A stretch of DNA of 32,196 nt, taken from CAZPRY01 sp964589175. Lineage in GTDB: Bacteria > Fidelibacterota > UBA2242. Location of the stretch: NCBI GenBank assembly GCA_964589175.1, contig CAZPRY010000042.1, forward strand, positions 1 through 32,196, read 5' to 3'. Each line of letters opens with the position of its first letter. The stretch's first letter is position 1. A program made the translations under genes and the position numbers. Shown piece by piece: positions 1-8,056 of the stretch. The notes beneath the pieces are model-generated. The model was given only the letters and a program-made list of their open reading frames with translations, was not told where the DNA came from and did no database searches.

Positions 1-1059
1 GGCCGCATCTTTAACGGCAGCGGCGAACCGCGCGACCGCGGGCCGCACCTGACCGAAAACCTGATCGAGGTCGCCGGCCCGTCGGTGAATCCGGCCAAGC
101 GCATCATTCCGCGCAACATGATCCGCACCAACATTCCCATGATCGATGTCTTCAACTCGCTGGTCGTCTCCCAGAAACTGCCGATTTTCTCGGTCTCGGG
201 CGAACCGTACAATCCGCTGCTGGCGCGCATCGCCCTGCAGGCCGAGGTGGACATGATCGTCCTGGGCGGCATCGGACTCAAATACGACGAATATATGTAT
301 TTCCGCAATACACTCGAAGAGGGCGGAGCCATGAGCCGCTCGATCTTCTTCGTGCATACGGCCTCGGATCCGATCGTGGAAGGCCTGATGGTTCCCGATC
401 TCTGCCTGGCAGTCGCCGAGCGTTTCGCCCTCAAAGGTAAAAATGTACTCGTGCTGCTGACCGACATGACCAACTTTGCGGACGCTTTGAAAGAGATCGC
501 CATCACCATGGAACAGGTACCCTCCAACCGAGGTTACCCGGGTGACCTGTACAGCCAGCTGGCCGCACGTTATGAGAAAGCCGTCGATTTTGAAGGTGCC
601 GGTTCCGTAACGATTCTGGCCGTGACGACCATGCCCGGTGACGACGTGACCCATCCCGTGCCGGACAACACCGGCTACATCACCGAAGGCCAGTTCTACC
701 TGCGCAACGGGCGCATCGAGCCGTTCGGTTCCCTGAGCCGCCTGAAACAGCAGGTCAATGACAAAACGCGCGAAGACCACCGCGCCATCATGGACGGCAT
801 GATCCAGCTTTACGCCCAGTACATGGAAACCGAAGAGAAACGCGCCATGGGCTTCCGCATGAATGAGTGGGACAACAAACTGCTTAAATACGGCAAGTTG
901 TTCGAAGCCGGCATGATGGACCTCTCGGTCAAAATCAGCCTGGAAGATACTCTCGATCGCGGCTGGGAAATTCTGGCCGAATGTTTCAATCCCGAGGAAA
1001 CCCGCCTGAAAACTGACCTTATTAAAAAATTCTGGCCGAAGGAGAAGGGCGCGAACTGA
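1..1059 (+). CDS. atpB: V/A-type ATP synthase subunit B, 5'-truncated by window edge
   Basis: This is the nucleotide-binding but non-catalytic B subunit of a rotary V/A-type ATPase; it alternates with A subunits in the cytoplasmic V1 head. The frame is open to base 1, so the start codon lies outside; 352 codons are visible, and family members of roughly 430-470 residues imply that about 80-110 N-terminal residues are missing. Recognisable blocks include GRIFNGSGEPRD at the very beginning, PRNMIRTNIPMIDVFNSLV, SVSGEPYNPLLARIA and TDMTNFADALKEI. The stop codon overlaps the start of the next gene by one base (TGATG), which suggests translational coupling. Together with D, I and K downstream this is the second half of a B-D-I-K arrangement; A and the stalk subunit E are presumably just upstream. 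Identification is very secure. Confidence 0.96.
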   Translation, partial: GRIFNGSGEPRDRGPHLTENLIEVAGPSVNPAKRIIPRNMIRTNIPMIDVFNSLVVSQKLPIFSVSGEPYNPLLARIALQAEVDMIVLGGIGLKYDEYMYFRNTLEEGGAMSRSIFFVHTASDPIVEGLMVPDLCLAVAERFALKGKNVLVLLTDMTNFADALKEIAITMEQVPSNRGYPGDLYSQLAARYEKAVDFEGAGSVTILAVTTMPGDDVTHPVPDNTGYITEGQFYLRNGRIEPFGSLSRLKQQVNDKTREDHRAIMDGMIQLYAQYMETEEKRAMGFRMNEWDNKLLKYGKLFEAGMMDLSVKISLEDTLDRGWEILAECFNPEETRLKTDLIKKFWPKEKGAN

Positions 1060-1670
1060 TGGCCAAAATCAGACTGACCAAGAACGAACTGAAAATCCAG
1101 AAAGAGGCGCTCAAGCGTTATACCCGCTATCTGCCGACTCTCGAACTCAAGAAGCAGCAGCTGGTGAACGAGATTCGCAGCGTTTCGACGGCCATCGAAG
1201 GCGTCGAAAAGGAGATCGAACGGGCCGAACAGGAGATCATGCAGTGGGTGGCCGTTTTCGGCGAAGATGTCGACGTCAGCGCCTTTTTTAAGGTAGAGGA
1301 AATCCGCACCAATCCCGGCAATATCGCCGGTATCGATATCGAAATTTTCGACCAGGCTGTTTTTGGCGAAACGGAATACGATCTGTTCACCACCCCGTTG
1401 TGGGTGGATCAGGCGATCGTGGCAGCCGAGGAACGGATCAGCCGGCTGGCCGAGATCACCGCTCTTCAGAAACAGATGGAAATTTTAAAAGAGGAGATGC
1501 GCATCACCATTCAGCGCATTAATCTCTTCGAAAAAGTCAAAATCCCGGAAGCCAGGGAAAATATCCGCAAGATTCGCATCTATCTCGGAGACATCCAGAC
1601 GACGGAAGTGGTGCGCGGCAAGATTGCCAAGGCCAAGATTCAGAAGAAAAAGGAGCTCGCCCGCGCATGA
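1059..1670 (+). CDS. atpD: V/A-type ATP synthase subunit D (central rotor shaft)
   Basis: The product is 203 residues, typical of the D subunit, which forms the antiparallel coiled-coil shaft that rotates inside the A3B3 head and transmits torque to the membrane ring. The N-terminal part (about residues 1-75) and the C-terminal part (about 130-200) are both rich in Lys, Glu, Gln and Leu with heptad spacing, as expected for the two shaft helices; the middle forms the small globular tip. The start follows the B stop with a one-base overlap and has GGAGAAGG just upstream. Its own stop overlaps the next start (ATGA). The symbol follows V-type atp nomenclature, not F-type beta. Confidence rests mainly on operon position, length and coiled-coil layout, plus the typical start MAKIRLTKNEL. 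Confidence 0.93.
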   Translation: MAKIRLTKNELKIQKEALKRYTRYLPTLELKKQQLVNEIRSVSTAIEGVEKEIERAEQEIMQWVAVFGEDVDVSAFFKVEEIRTNPGNIAGIDIEIFDQAVFGETEYDLFTTPLWVDQAIVAAEERISRLAEITALQKQMEILKEEMRITIQRINLFEKVKIPEARENIRKIRIYLGDIQTTEVVRGKIAKAKIQKKKELARA

Positions 1671-3520
1671 TTGCCAGGATGCAAAAAGTGACCCTCTTTA
1701 TCAGCGCACCTTACCGGGATGAGGCGCTCCGCAAACTGCGGCGCCTGGGCGTCGTCCATATTCAGCATCTGCAGAGTCCGGTCTCGGAGGACATCTCCCG
1801 GCTGGAATCCGAATTGAATGTAACTGCCAGATGCCTGGCCCTCATCGAAAGCAATGCGCCGGCCGTAACGGAAAAGAAATCCGGTATCGCCCAAAGCGCG
1901 AAAATCGTCGACGAGATACTGGCCTTGTCATCGGAAAAACAGCAAATCAGCGCGGTCATTGAAGAGAAGAAATCCCTGCTGAACTGGTTTGAGAGGTGGG
2001 GTAAAGTCTCCACCGCCGATCTCGAAATTTTGAAGGCAAAGGGGATTTTCATCCGGCTTTACAACGCCGAAAGAAGTATGCTCAAAGGCCTGCCGGAAGA
2101 GGCCGTCATCCAGGTGCTGAGTGAAAATAAAAATGATCTGCAGCTGGCGCTCGTATCCGAATCGGAGGACGAACGACTGGACCTGAAAGAGGAATTTGTT
2201 CCGCAGCAGGATTACCCTGCTGTCGTGAAAGATATAGAGAAGATGACCGGCCGGGTAGCGGAAATCGATACACGTATCGCAACCTTGAGCCAATCCGTCG
2301 GTGAGATCGTGGCCTATCAGGCGGACCTTAAAAAACGCCTCGAATTTGCAGCGGTCAAATCCGGCATGCAGGAGTCCGGCGAAATTATCTACCTGCAAGG
2401 CTATTGCCCCGACGAACAGGCAGCGCGATTAATTAAGACTTCCGAGAAAGAGGGCTGGGGCATTCTGAGCGAAGAACCGGAGGAAACCGATAATCCGCCG
2501 ACCCTGTTGTATATGAGCCGCTGGACCCGCATCATCAAGCCGGTCTTTGAATTTCTGGGCACCGTGCCGGGCTACCGGGAGTACGACATCAGCAAATACT
2601 TTCTGGCGTTCTTTTCCATCTTCGTGGCGATGATCATCGGCGACGCCGGGTACGGCATGATATTCCTGCTGGTCAGTATTCTCGTGAACCTTAAAACAGC
2701 CAAAAACGGCCAGCCGCTGCCGCTGGCGGTCAAACTATTTTATGTGCTGAGCATCTGCACGATTGCCTGGGGTACGATTACGGGCAACTGGTTCGGCGCG
2801 TATCAGATTGGCGCCCTGCCGTTCTTTAAAGCCCTGACGATTCCGCAGCTGGCGACTTTCCCGAAGGAAGTCTTCCCGGGACTGGAAGTCGATCCCCAGC
2901 AGAAGGTCATGTTCATCTGTTTCGTCATCGCGATCACGCAGCTCGGGTTGGCCAACATCATGAATTTTCTGAAAAATTTTCCGCAGCTGAAGAGCATTGC
3001 CAACCTGGGCTGGTTTACCCTGATGGTCGGCCTGTTCCTGGTGGTGTTGCAGCTGGTGCTTGGAATGACGATGCCGGCCTTTACCGTCCCGCTGATCGGC
3101 GCCGGATTATTGGCCATTATCCTGTTTATGAGCCAGGAAAAGGGAGTCAGCTTTTTCAAAGGAGCTGCCCGTGGGCTGGGCGGCGCCTTCACAACTTTTC
3201 TGAACGCCATTAGTTCCTTTTCAAATATCATTTCTTATATCCGTCTCTTCGCGGTCGGGATGGCTTCGGTGGCCATAGCCTCGAGTTTCAATCAGATCGC
3301 CGCGCCGATGCTGAAGGGCTTCGCCTTGCCGGCCGGGATTATCGTGCTGCTGATCGGGCACGGGCTTAATATTGTGATGGGGATGCTGTCGGTGATCGTG
3401 CACGGCATCCGTTTAAATGTTCTCGAATTTTCCGGCCAGCTGGGTATGGAGTGGACCGGATACGAATACAAACCTTTCCAGGAAAAAATGCAAGATATAA
3501 CAGAAGGGGAAATACAATGA
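1667..3520 (+). CDS. atpI: V/A-type ATP synthase subunit I (membrane stator, a-subunit)
   Basis: This 617-residue protein is the large stator subunit of the membrane sector. The N-terminal half (about 1-290) is soluble and coiled-coil rich and binds the peripheral stalks. The C-terminal half carries about seven or eight hydrophobic helices starting near residue 310 (YFLAFFSIFVAMIIGDAGYG). The segment SFSNIISYIRLFAVGMASVA near residues 518-537 contains the conserved Arg (in YIRLFAVGMA) that faces the c-ring and is needed for ion passage. It overlaps subunit D and subunit K by four bases each (ATGA), so the whole set is probably translated as a coupled unit. The chosen start MIARMQKVTLF is the coupled ATG; an internal Met four codons later is an alternative. 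Length and motif agree fully with the bacterial subunit I family. Confidence 0.95.
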   Translation: MIARMQKVTLFISAPYRDEALRKLRRLGVVHIQHLQSPVSEDISRLESELNVTARCLALIESNAPAVTEKKSGIAQSAKIVDEILALSSEKQQISAVIEEKKSLLNWFERWGKVSTADLEILKAKGIFIRLYNAERSMLKGLPEEAVIQVLSENKNDLQLALVSESEDERLDLKEEFVPQQDYPAVVKDIEKMTGRVAEIDTRIATLSQSVGEIVAYQADLKKRLEFAAVKSGMQESGEIIYLQGYCPDEQAARLIKTSEKEGWGILSEEPEETDNPPTLLYMSRWTRIIKPVFEFLGTVPGYREYDISKYFLAFFSIFVAMIIGDAGYGMIFLLVSILVNLKTAKNGQPLPLAVKLFYVLSICTIAWGTITGNWFGAYQIGALPFFKALTIPQLATFPKEVFPGLEVDPQQKVMFICFVIAITQLGLANIMNFLKNFPQLKSIANLGWFTLMVGLFLVVLQLVLGMTMPAFTVPLIGAGLLAIILFMSQEKGVSFFKGAARGLGGAFTTFLNAISSFSNIISYIRLFAVGMASVAIASSFNQIAAPMLKGFALPAGIIVLLIGHGLNIVMGMLSVIVHGIRLNVLEFSGQLGMEWTGYEYKPFQEKMQDITEGEIQ

Positions 3521-3939
3521 ATATTGGAATGATAGGACCCGCCGCTGCGCTGGGATTGGCCGCTGTCGGCTCTGCCGTGGGAGCCGGTGTCGCCTCTCAG
3601 GCTGCCATTGGCGGATGGAAAAAATGTTTCGCCAACAACAAACCGGCGCCCTTCATGCTGGTGGCTTTCTCCGGAGCACCGTTGACCCAGACGATTTACG
3701 GCTTCCTGCTGATGCTCTTCATCAGCGGCAGCGACAAGGATCCGCTGGCTCTGCTGGCTGCGGGCGTCTTCGGCGGCCTGGCCATGGGCATGTCGGCCTT
3801 CTACCAGGGCAAGGTCGCGGCGCGGGCGGCCGACTCGCTGGCGGAAACCGGCAAAGGAACAGCGAACTACTTCATGGTCATCGGAATCGTCGAGACCGTC
3901 GCCCTGTTTGTGATGGTCTTCCTGCTCCTGATGCTCTAG
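3517..3939 (+). CDS. atpK: V/A-type ATP synthase subunit K (c-ring proteolipid), Na+-type site
   Basis: The 140-residue proteolipid forms the rotating membrane ring. It has four hydrophobic helices arranged as two duplicated hairpins. I place the start at the ATG that overlaps the subunit I stop, with AGAAGGGGA just upstream; a longer in-frame reading from 3451 would only add subunit I antisense-like residues. The first hairpin has PLTQ (T57, Q58) where a carboxylate would sit in single-hairpin c subunits, the third helix has YQGK (Q97), and the last helix has GIVET (E126). In Enterococcus hirae NtpK the equivalent Thr64, Gln65, Gln110 and Glu139 bind Na+; the Leu61 position is Ala here. A Na+-coupled ring with one carboxylate per four helices is therefore likely, by inference. 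It is the last gene of the operon and is followed by terminators. Confidence 0.95.
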   Translation: MNIGMIGPAAALGLAAVGSAVGAGVASQAAIGGWKKCFANNKPAPFMLVAFSGAPLTQTIYGFLLMLFISGSDKDPLALLAAGVFGGLAMGMSAFYQGKVAARAADSLAETGKGTANYFMVIGIVETVALFVMVFLLLML

Positions 3940-3961
3940 AAAATATGCGTCAAAGGACCTG

Positions 3962-3994
3962 ACAGCCGTCCGTAGTGGCGGCTGTTTGTGTTTT
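3962..3994 (+). terminator. Intrinsic terminator of the V-ATPase operon
   Basis: A perfect 7-bp inverted repeat (ACAGCCG at 3962-3968, CGGCTGT at 3979-3985) with a 10-base loop is followed by the T-rich run TTGTGTTTT. It lies 23 bases after the subunit K stop. Confidence 0.8.
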
Positions 3995-4043
3995 GGAAAT
4001 TCGACAAACGATGGCGGTGTGAGATTTCGCCGGGGAACTTTTC

Positions 4044-4062
4044 AAACGGCACGCCGTTTTTT
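4044..4062 (+). terminator. Second small hairpin with T-run before the export operon
   Basis: AAACGG (4044-4049), loop CACG and CCGTTT (4054-4059) form a 6-bp stem followed by further T residues. It could be a back-up terminator for the V-ATPase operon or an attenuator in the leader of the export genes. The stem is short, so confidence is moderate. Confidence 0.5.
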
Positions 4063-4121
4063 ACTATTAAAAGCCTATTTTTTATTTGTTGGTTGTGGTG
4101 AGACGGGATAAATTCATTAAA

Positions 4122-5336
4122 ATGAAATTGGACCATTCATGTACCGGTATTGCTACGGCAACCATCACAGCGGTTATTCTTACACTATTTGTCCATCATT
4201 GTTCCGATATCGATCAGACAGCTGCAGCCGGCGTTTATCGCCCGGTCCGGGATAGTCTGGTGACGATTTACGAAACGGGTGAACTCGAATCACAAAATTC
4301 CATCATAATTTCGGCACCCAGCGACTGGCACCTCTCCTACCAGATAATCTATATGCCGGACGAGGGAGTGATGGTTTCGGAAGGGGATACGGTAATCATT
4401 TTCGATACGAAACAGATCGAATTGGATTTGGAAGGAAACCAGAAAGAACTGGAACGTCTCGCAGAGTCGCTTAAAGAGATGACGCTCCAAAATGAACTGA
4501 CAATTCAGGAACTGAAAACGAGTATCGCAAATTCGCAAATTCAGGAGGAGATCACCCTCAGTCTCCTGGAACAGGCCCAATATAATTCCGAGACGGACCG
4601 CAAAAATGCCGAGCTGGAGTTAACGAAAACCCGTCTAACGCTGGTGAACCAGGGGGAAGCGCTGGAGGCCCAATATATCCTGAATAAGAATTCCGAAAAC
4701 GAGATTAGACTTAAAATGGATCAGGTGCAAGGCAAGATCAGCCAGAATCAACGTATGATCGATGATATGTATATTGTAGCCCCTAAAAATGGATTGGTTG
4801 TCTATTTTGTACAGAGAAACCGTAACGCTGAGAAGGTCAGAGTCGGGGATTCTGTCACGCCGCAGACACCGATTCTTCAGATACCTGATCTGGACAACAT
4901 GAGGGCGATTATTCATCTGAATGAGGTCGATCGTCCCTACGTCGAGGAAGGAATTCCTGCGGAGGTGATGGTGGAAGCTTACCCGGATACGGTTTTCAGC
5001 GGCCAGGTTTCCTTTGTTTCGAAAATTGTCGGGTATGAATCCCAGTATAATGATTTGAAAACCTATAACGTTTATGTCGATATTCATAGTCCGGCGAACT
5101 ATCGCCTCAAGCCTGGGCTTTCGGTTCGCGTTCGTCTGATGACCGCACGTCTGGATGATGTTTACCGGGTATCGGGTTGGTGTCTGTTCCGGGAGCCGAA
5201 CGGTTATTATGTTCGGACGGTAAAAAACGATGCAGTTCGAGTCGAATTAGTAAAATTGGCCGACGGCCAGGCCTATGTGCGGGGCGAACTCACCGAAAAT
5301 CTTTTACTGGTAGCCAACCAGGAATTGCCTGATTAA
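4122..5336 (+). CDS. HlyD/RND-type membrane-fusion (periplasmic adaptor) protein, first copy
   Basis: The product (404 residues from the ATG at 4122) is a periplasmic adaptor linking an inner-membrane transporter to an outer-membrane channel. One N-terminal membrane anchor is visible at about residues 8-24 (ATATITAVILTLFVHH). Next comes a lipoyl-like half (YETGELESQNSIIISAPS), a long helical hairpin of about residues 110-225 rich in Glu, Gln, Leu and Lys, the second lipoyl half (IVAPKNGLVVYFVQRN) and beta-barrel segments ending with RLKPGLSVRVRLM. TTG/GTG codons upstream (4086, 4095, 4098) could add up to 12 residues, so the start is not certain. It opens a four-gene set with a second adaptor, a MacB-like permease and a TolC-like protein. 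The substrate is unknown. It lacks the well-conserved MacA signature, so I only call the family. Confidence 0.85.
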   Translation: MKLDHSCTGIATATITAVILTLFVHHCSDIDQTAAAGVYRPVRDSLVTIYETGELESQNSIIISAPSDWHLSYQIIYMPDEGVMVSEGDTVIIFDTKQIELDLEGNQKELERLAESLKEMTLQNELTIQELKTSIANSQIQEEITLSLLEQAQYNSETDRKNAELELTKTRLTLVNQGEALEAQYILNKNSENEIRLKMDQVQGKISQNQRMIDDMYIVAPKNGLVVYFVQRNRNAEKVRVGDSVTPQTPILQIPDLDNMRAIIHLNEVDRPYVEEGIPAEVMVEAYPDTVFSGQVSFVSKIVGYESQYNDLKTYNVYVDIHSPANYRLKPGLSVRVRLMTARLDDVYRVSGWCLFREPNGYYVRTVKNDAVRVELVKLADGQAYVRGELTENLLLVANQELPD

Positions 5337-5360
5337 TTACTAATGAACTGAGTTGAATTA

Positions 5361-6662
5361 ATGAAAAAGGTTATCACTATTTTCCGATCTATCTTCCGCT
5401 GGCGCAGGATCGTGATTTCATTATTGATTCTGGGGCTGGCCGTGGCGATGGTCCGTATCCTTTCCAGCGAGGATGATTTCCCGCTTTTCACTCTTAAGAA
5501 GGGTCACTTTCTGATTGATATCCGGACGAAGGGAGAGGTAAAAGCACTGGATTCTTTCGTGATCAGCTCTCCGAGCAAGATCTGGGGAAACGTGCGTATC
5601 GTTAAGATGGTGGACGAGGGAACGTATGTCAAACCGGGCGATTTTCTGATTCAGTTCGATCAGGCGGAGTTTATGCAGCGTCTCCAGGAAGAGCGCAATA
5701 ATCTGGAAACCGCCCTGGCCAATCATGAATCGAAAATGGCCAATATCAAAAAACAGACGGCCGATCTGGAAAGCCAACTGAAGATTGGGGAGTACAGCCT
5801 GGAGCAGACGCGGCTGCAGGCAAAAAACGCTGTATATGAAGCCGAAAACAAGCGCAAGGAGATCGAATATTCGCTCAAGAAAGCGGAGATCGGTTTTCAG
5901 CAATTAAGAGGAAAAATCGCTGCAACCGAGAAGATTAACGAAGCCGCGATTCGGCAGAGTGAACTGCAAATCGAACAAGCCCGCTTAAAACTTCAGCGGG
6001 TCGAAGAGGATATGAGCCAGCTGTCGATTAGTTCACCGACTGAAGGATTGGTTGTCTATCGCGAAATTTGGAGCCCCACCGGCTCTGAAAAGGTCAAGGT
6101 CGGATCGAGCCCGTGGCGCAATCAACCGCTTATGGAGATCCCGGATCAGTCCGGTATGAAAGTCAAGACGCAGGTCAATGAAGTGGATATTTCCCGGTTG
6201 AGTCTGGATCAAAAGGTAATCATTAAGATGGATGCTATTGTGGATACAAGTTTTACGGGGAAAGTCACCAGCATTGCCCGTCTGGCCGCAAAGGATCGCC
6301 GGACCCGCAAGAACGTTTTCGATGTTGAAGTGAATTTCGATGCCGTAGATCCGCGTCTCAAGCCCGGTATGAGCGCCAATTGCCAGATTATCGTCAAGGA
6401 GATTGAAGATACGCTTTTTGTACCGATTGACGCCGTTGTACAGGAGGAGGGCAAAACCGGCGTGTATCTCAAAGACGGCAATTTCAGAGAAATTGCCACC
6501 GGGGAATCAAACACGGATTTTATCCTGCTGGAGAAGGGATTGCAATCCGGCGAAACAATCCGCCTGAAAACGTTGAAGTCTGCGGACCAAACACAGCAAC
6601 CGACCAAGAAACGCAAAGAGGGCGAGTCGGGCGTATACCATAGAGTCACGATTATCGGTTGA
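5361..6662 (+). CDS. HlyD/MacA-like membrane-fusion protein, second copy
   Basis: The product has 433 residues with an N-terminal anchor at about residues 16-33 (IVISLLILGLAVAMVRIL), then a first lipoyl half (IRTKGEVKALDSFVISSPS), a coiled-coil hairpin at roughly 105-220 (many Glu, Lys, Gln, Leu), a second lipoyl half (LSISSPTEGLVVYREIW) and a beta-barrel with RLKPGMSANCQIIV. A membrane-proximal domain follows (VPIDAVVQEEGKTGVYL). Its architecture parallels the preceding gene, 24 bases upstream, and the two look like diverged paralogues. The next gene, 10 bases downstream, encodes the permease, so this is probably the adaptor of a MacAB-TolC-type ABC exporter. The last 25 residues are Lys/Thr/Gln rich and look unstructured. 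Substrate cannot be read from sequence. Confidence 0.87.
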   Translation: MKKVITIFRSIFRWRRIVISLLILGLAVAMVRILSSEDDFPLFTLKKGHFLIDIRTKGEVKALDSFVISSPSKIWGNVRIVKMVDEGTYVKPGDFLIQFDQAEFMQRLQEERNNLETALANHESKMANIKKQTADLESQLKIGEYSLEQTRLQAKNAVYEAENKRKEIEYSLKKAEIGFQQLRGKIAATEKINEAAIRQSELQIEQARLKLQRVEEDMSQLSISSPTEGLVVYREIWSPTGSEKVKVGSSPWRNQPLMEIPDQSGMKVKTQVNEVDISRLSLDQKVIIKMDAIVDTSFTGKVTSIARLAAKDRRTRKNVFDVEVNFDAVDPRLKPGMSANCQIIVKEIEDTLFVPIDAVVQEEGKTGVYLKDGNFREIATGESNTDFILLEKGLQSGETIRLKTLKSADQTQQPTKKRKEGESGVYHRVTIIG

Positions 6663-6672
6663 ACGGAGAATA

Positions 6673-7986
6673 TTGGAAGCACCAAAGACGAATATGAGTA
6701 GCCGCGAGCCGAACAACATGCACGTACCGGAACCTCTGTTCAATCGATCGAGGATGACGCGGTTTTTCAATTTGTTCGGGAGAGAGCAGATCCATATCAG
6801 TATCGAAGGCTTGCGCGATCATAAGCTGCGTTCTTTCTTAACTATGCTGGGAATTATTTTCGGCGTGGCGGCCGTCATTTCGATGCTCGCCATCGGCGAG
6901 GGAGCGCGGCGTAAGACCCTGGGACAAATTGAACGTCTGGGTTTAAATAATATCATTGTTAAAAATGTGATCGAAGACGAGGACAATCCCGAAGAAAGCG
7001 GGGCCCTGTTGAGCCTCGAAGACGGCTGGTCCATTCAGGACATTTTACCGGCTGTGCGGACCGTCGTGCCGGTAATCGAACGCGAGTACGAGACAAATTA
7101 TAAGACACGCTTTACCGATGTCACGCTAACCGGGACCGAGCCCGGCTACTTCCGGGTGATGAATATGCAAATCGAAAAAGGCGGGTACTTCTCCACTCCG
7201 GATGACGATTTATACCAGAAAGTATGCGTTCTGGGCGCGGATGCCGCCAAGATGCTTTTTCTGGTTGAGGATCCGCTGGGCAAGGCGATCAAAATCGATC
7301 AGATATGGTTCAGCGTAGTTGGGGTGCTGCAATATCAGCCGGTCAGTGTGGCCGGCAACACCGAGGTCAATTTGAACCAGCATGTCTTCGTCCCGATTCA
7401 TTCGGCAATGAAACGCTTCGAACAGAATCCACGCGAGGCCGAGCTGGATCAGATTATCGTACAGATTCGCGACAGTAAATTTGTGGTCTCCAGCGCCGAG
7501 TTCATCGAGCAGGTGATTTACCGGCGGCACAATGAAATCAGGAATTTTGAGTTAATCGTCCCGGAACAACTGCTGCGCCAGAGTGAGGAGACGCAGAAGA
7601 TTTTCAATATTGTCATGGGCGCGATCGCCGGGATTTCCCTGCTCGTGGGCGGCATCGGCATCATGAATATCATGCTGGCCTCGGTGCTGGAACGCACGCG
7701 CGAGATTGGTATCCGCCGTGCCATGGGTGCTACACGTCTGGATATTCGAAACCAGTTTCTGATCGAAGCGATCATTCTGAGTCTGCTGGGCGGGATCATC
7801 GGCATCCTGATCGGCTATGGATTTACCTTCGCGGTAACGATCTATTCCGACTGGGAAACCGCGATCAGCCTCTGGTCGGTGCTGCTCTCATTCGGGGTGA
7901 GCAGTTTCGTCGGCATCCTGTTCGGCTATTTCCCGGCTAAAAACGCCGCGGAACTGGACCCGATCGAAGCCCTGCGCTACGAATAA
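6673..7986 (+). CDS. MacB/FtsX-family ABC transporter permease
   Basis: The 437-residue protein is an inner-membrane ABC permease of the MacB/LolCE type, which drives substrate through a periplasmic adaptor instead of across the inner membrane. It has TM1 at about residues 52-75 (MLGIIFGVAAVISMLAIGEGARR), a large periplasmic MacB core of about 220 residues, and three C-terminal helices beginning with IVMGAIAGISLLVGGIGIMN and followed by the family motif VLERTREIGIRRAMGATR. The end FGYFPAKNAAELDPIEALRYE is also typical. Unlike MacB itself no N-terminal ATPase domain is fused, and no separate ATPase gene is present here. The start is the TTG after CGGAGAA; an ATG at 6694 without clear ribosome site is the alternative. 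Neighbours (two adaptors, TolC) fit one export machine. Confidence 0.92.
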   Translation: MEAPKTNMSSREPNNMHVPEPLFNRSRMTRFFNLFGREQIHISIEGLRDHKLRSFLTMLGIIFGVAAVISMLAIGEGARRKTLGQIERLGLNNIIVKNVIEDEDNPEESGALLSLEDGWSIQDILPAVRTVVPVIEREYETNYKTRFTDVTLTGTEPGYFRVMNMQIEKGGYFSTPDDDLYQKVCVLGADAAKMLFLVEDPLGKAIKIDQIWFSVVGVLQYQPVSVAGNTEVNLNQHVFVPIHSAMKRFEQNPREAELDQIIVQIRDSKFVVSSAEFIEQVIYRRHNEIRNFELIVPEQLLRQSEETQKIFNIVMGAIAGISLLVGGIGIMNIMLASVLERTREIGIRRAMGATRLDIRNQFLIEAIILSLLGGIIGILIGYGFTFAVTIYSDWETAISLWSVLLSFGVSSFVGILFGYFPAKNAAELDPIEALRYE

Positions 7987-8056
7987 AGCGGCGCGGTTGA
8001 CCCGAAGGGACCGTAACAAGAATGGAAATTTTACGGATTAACGATTTGGAATTTAT

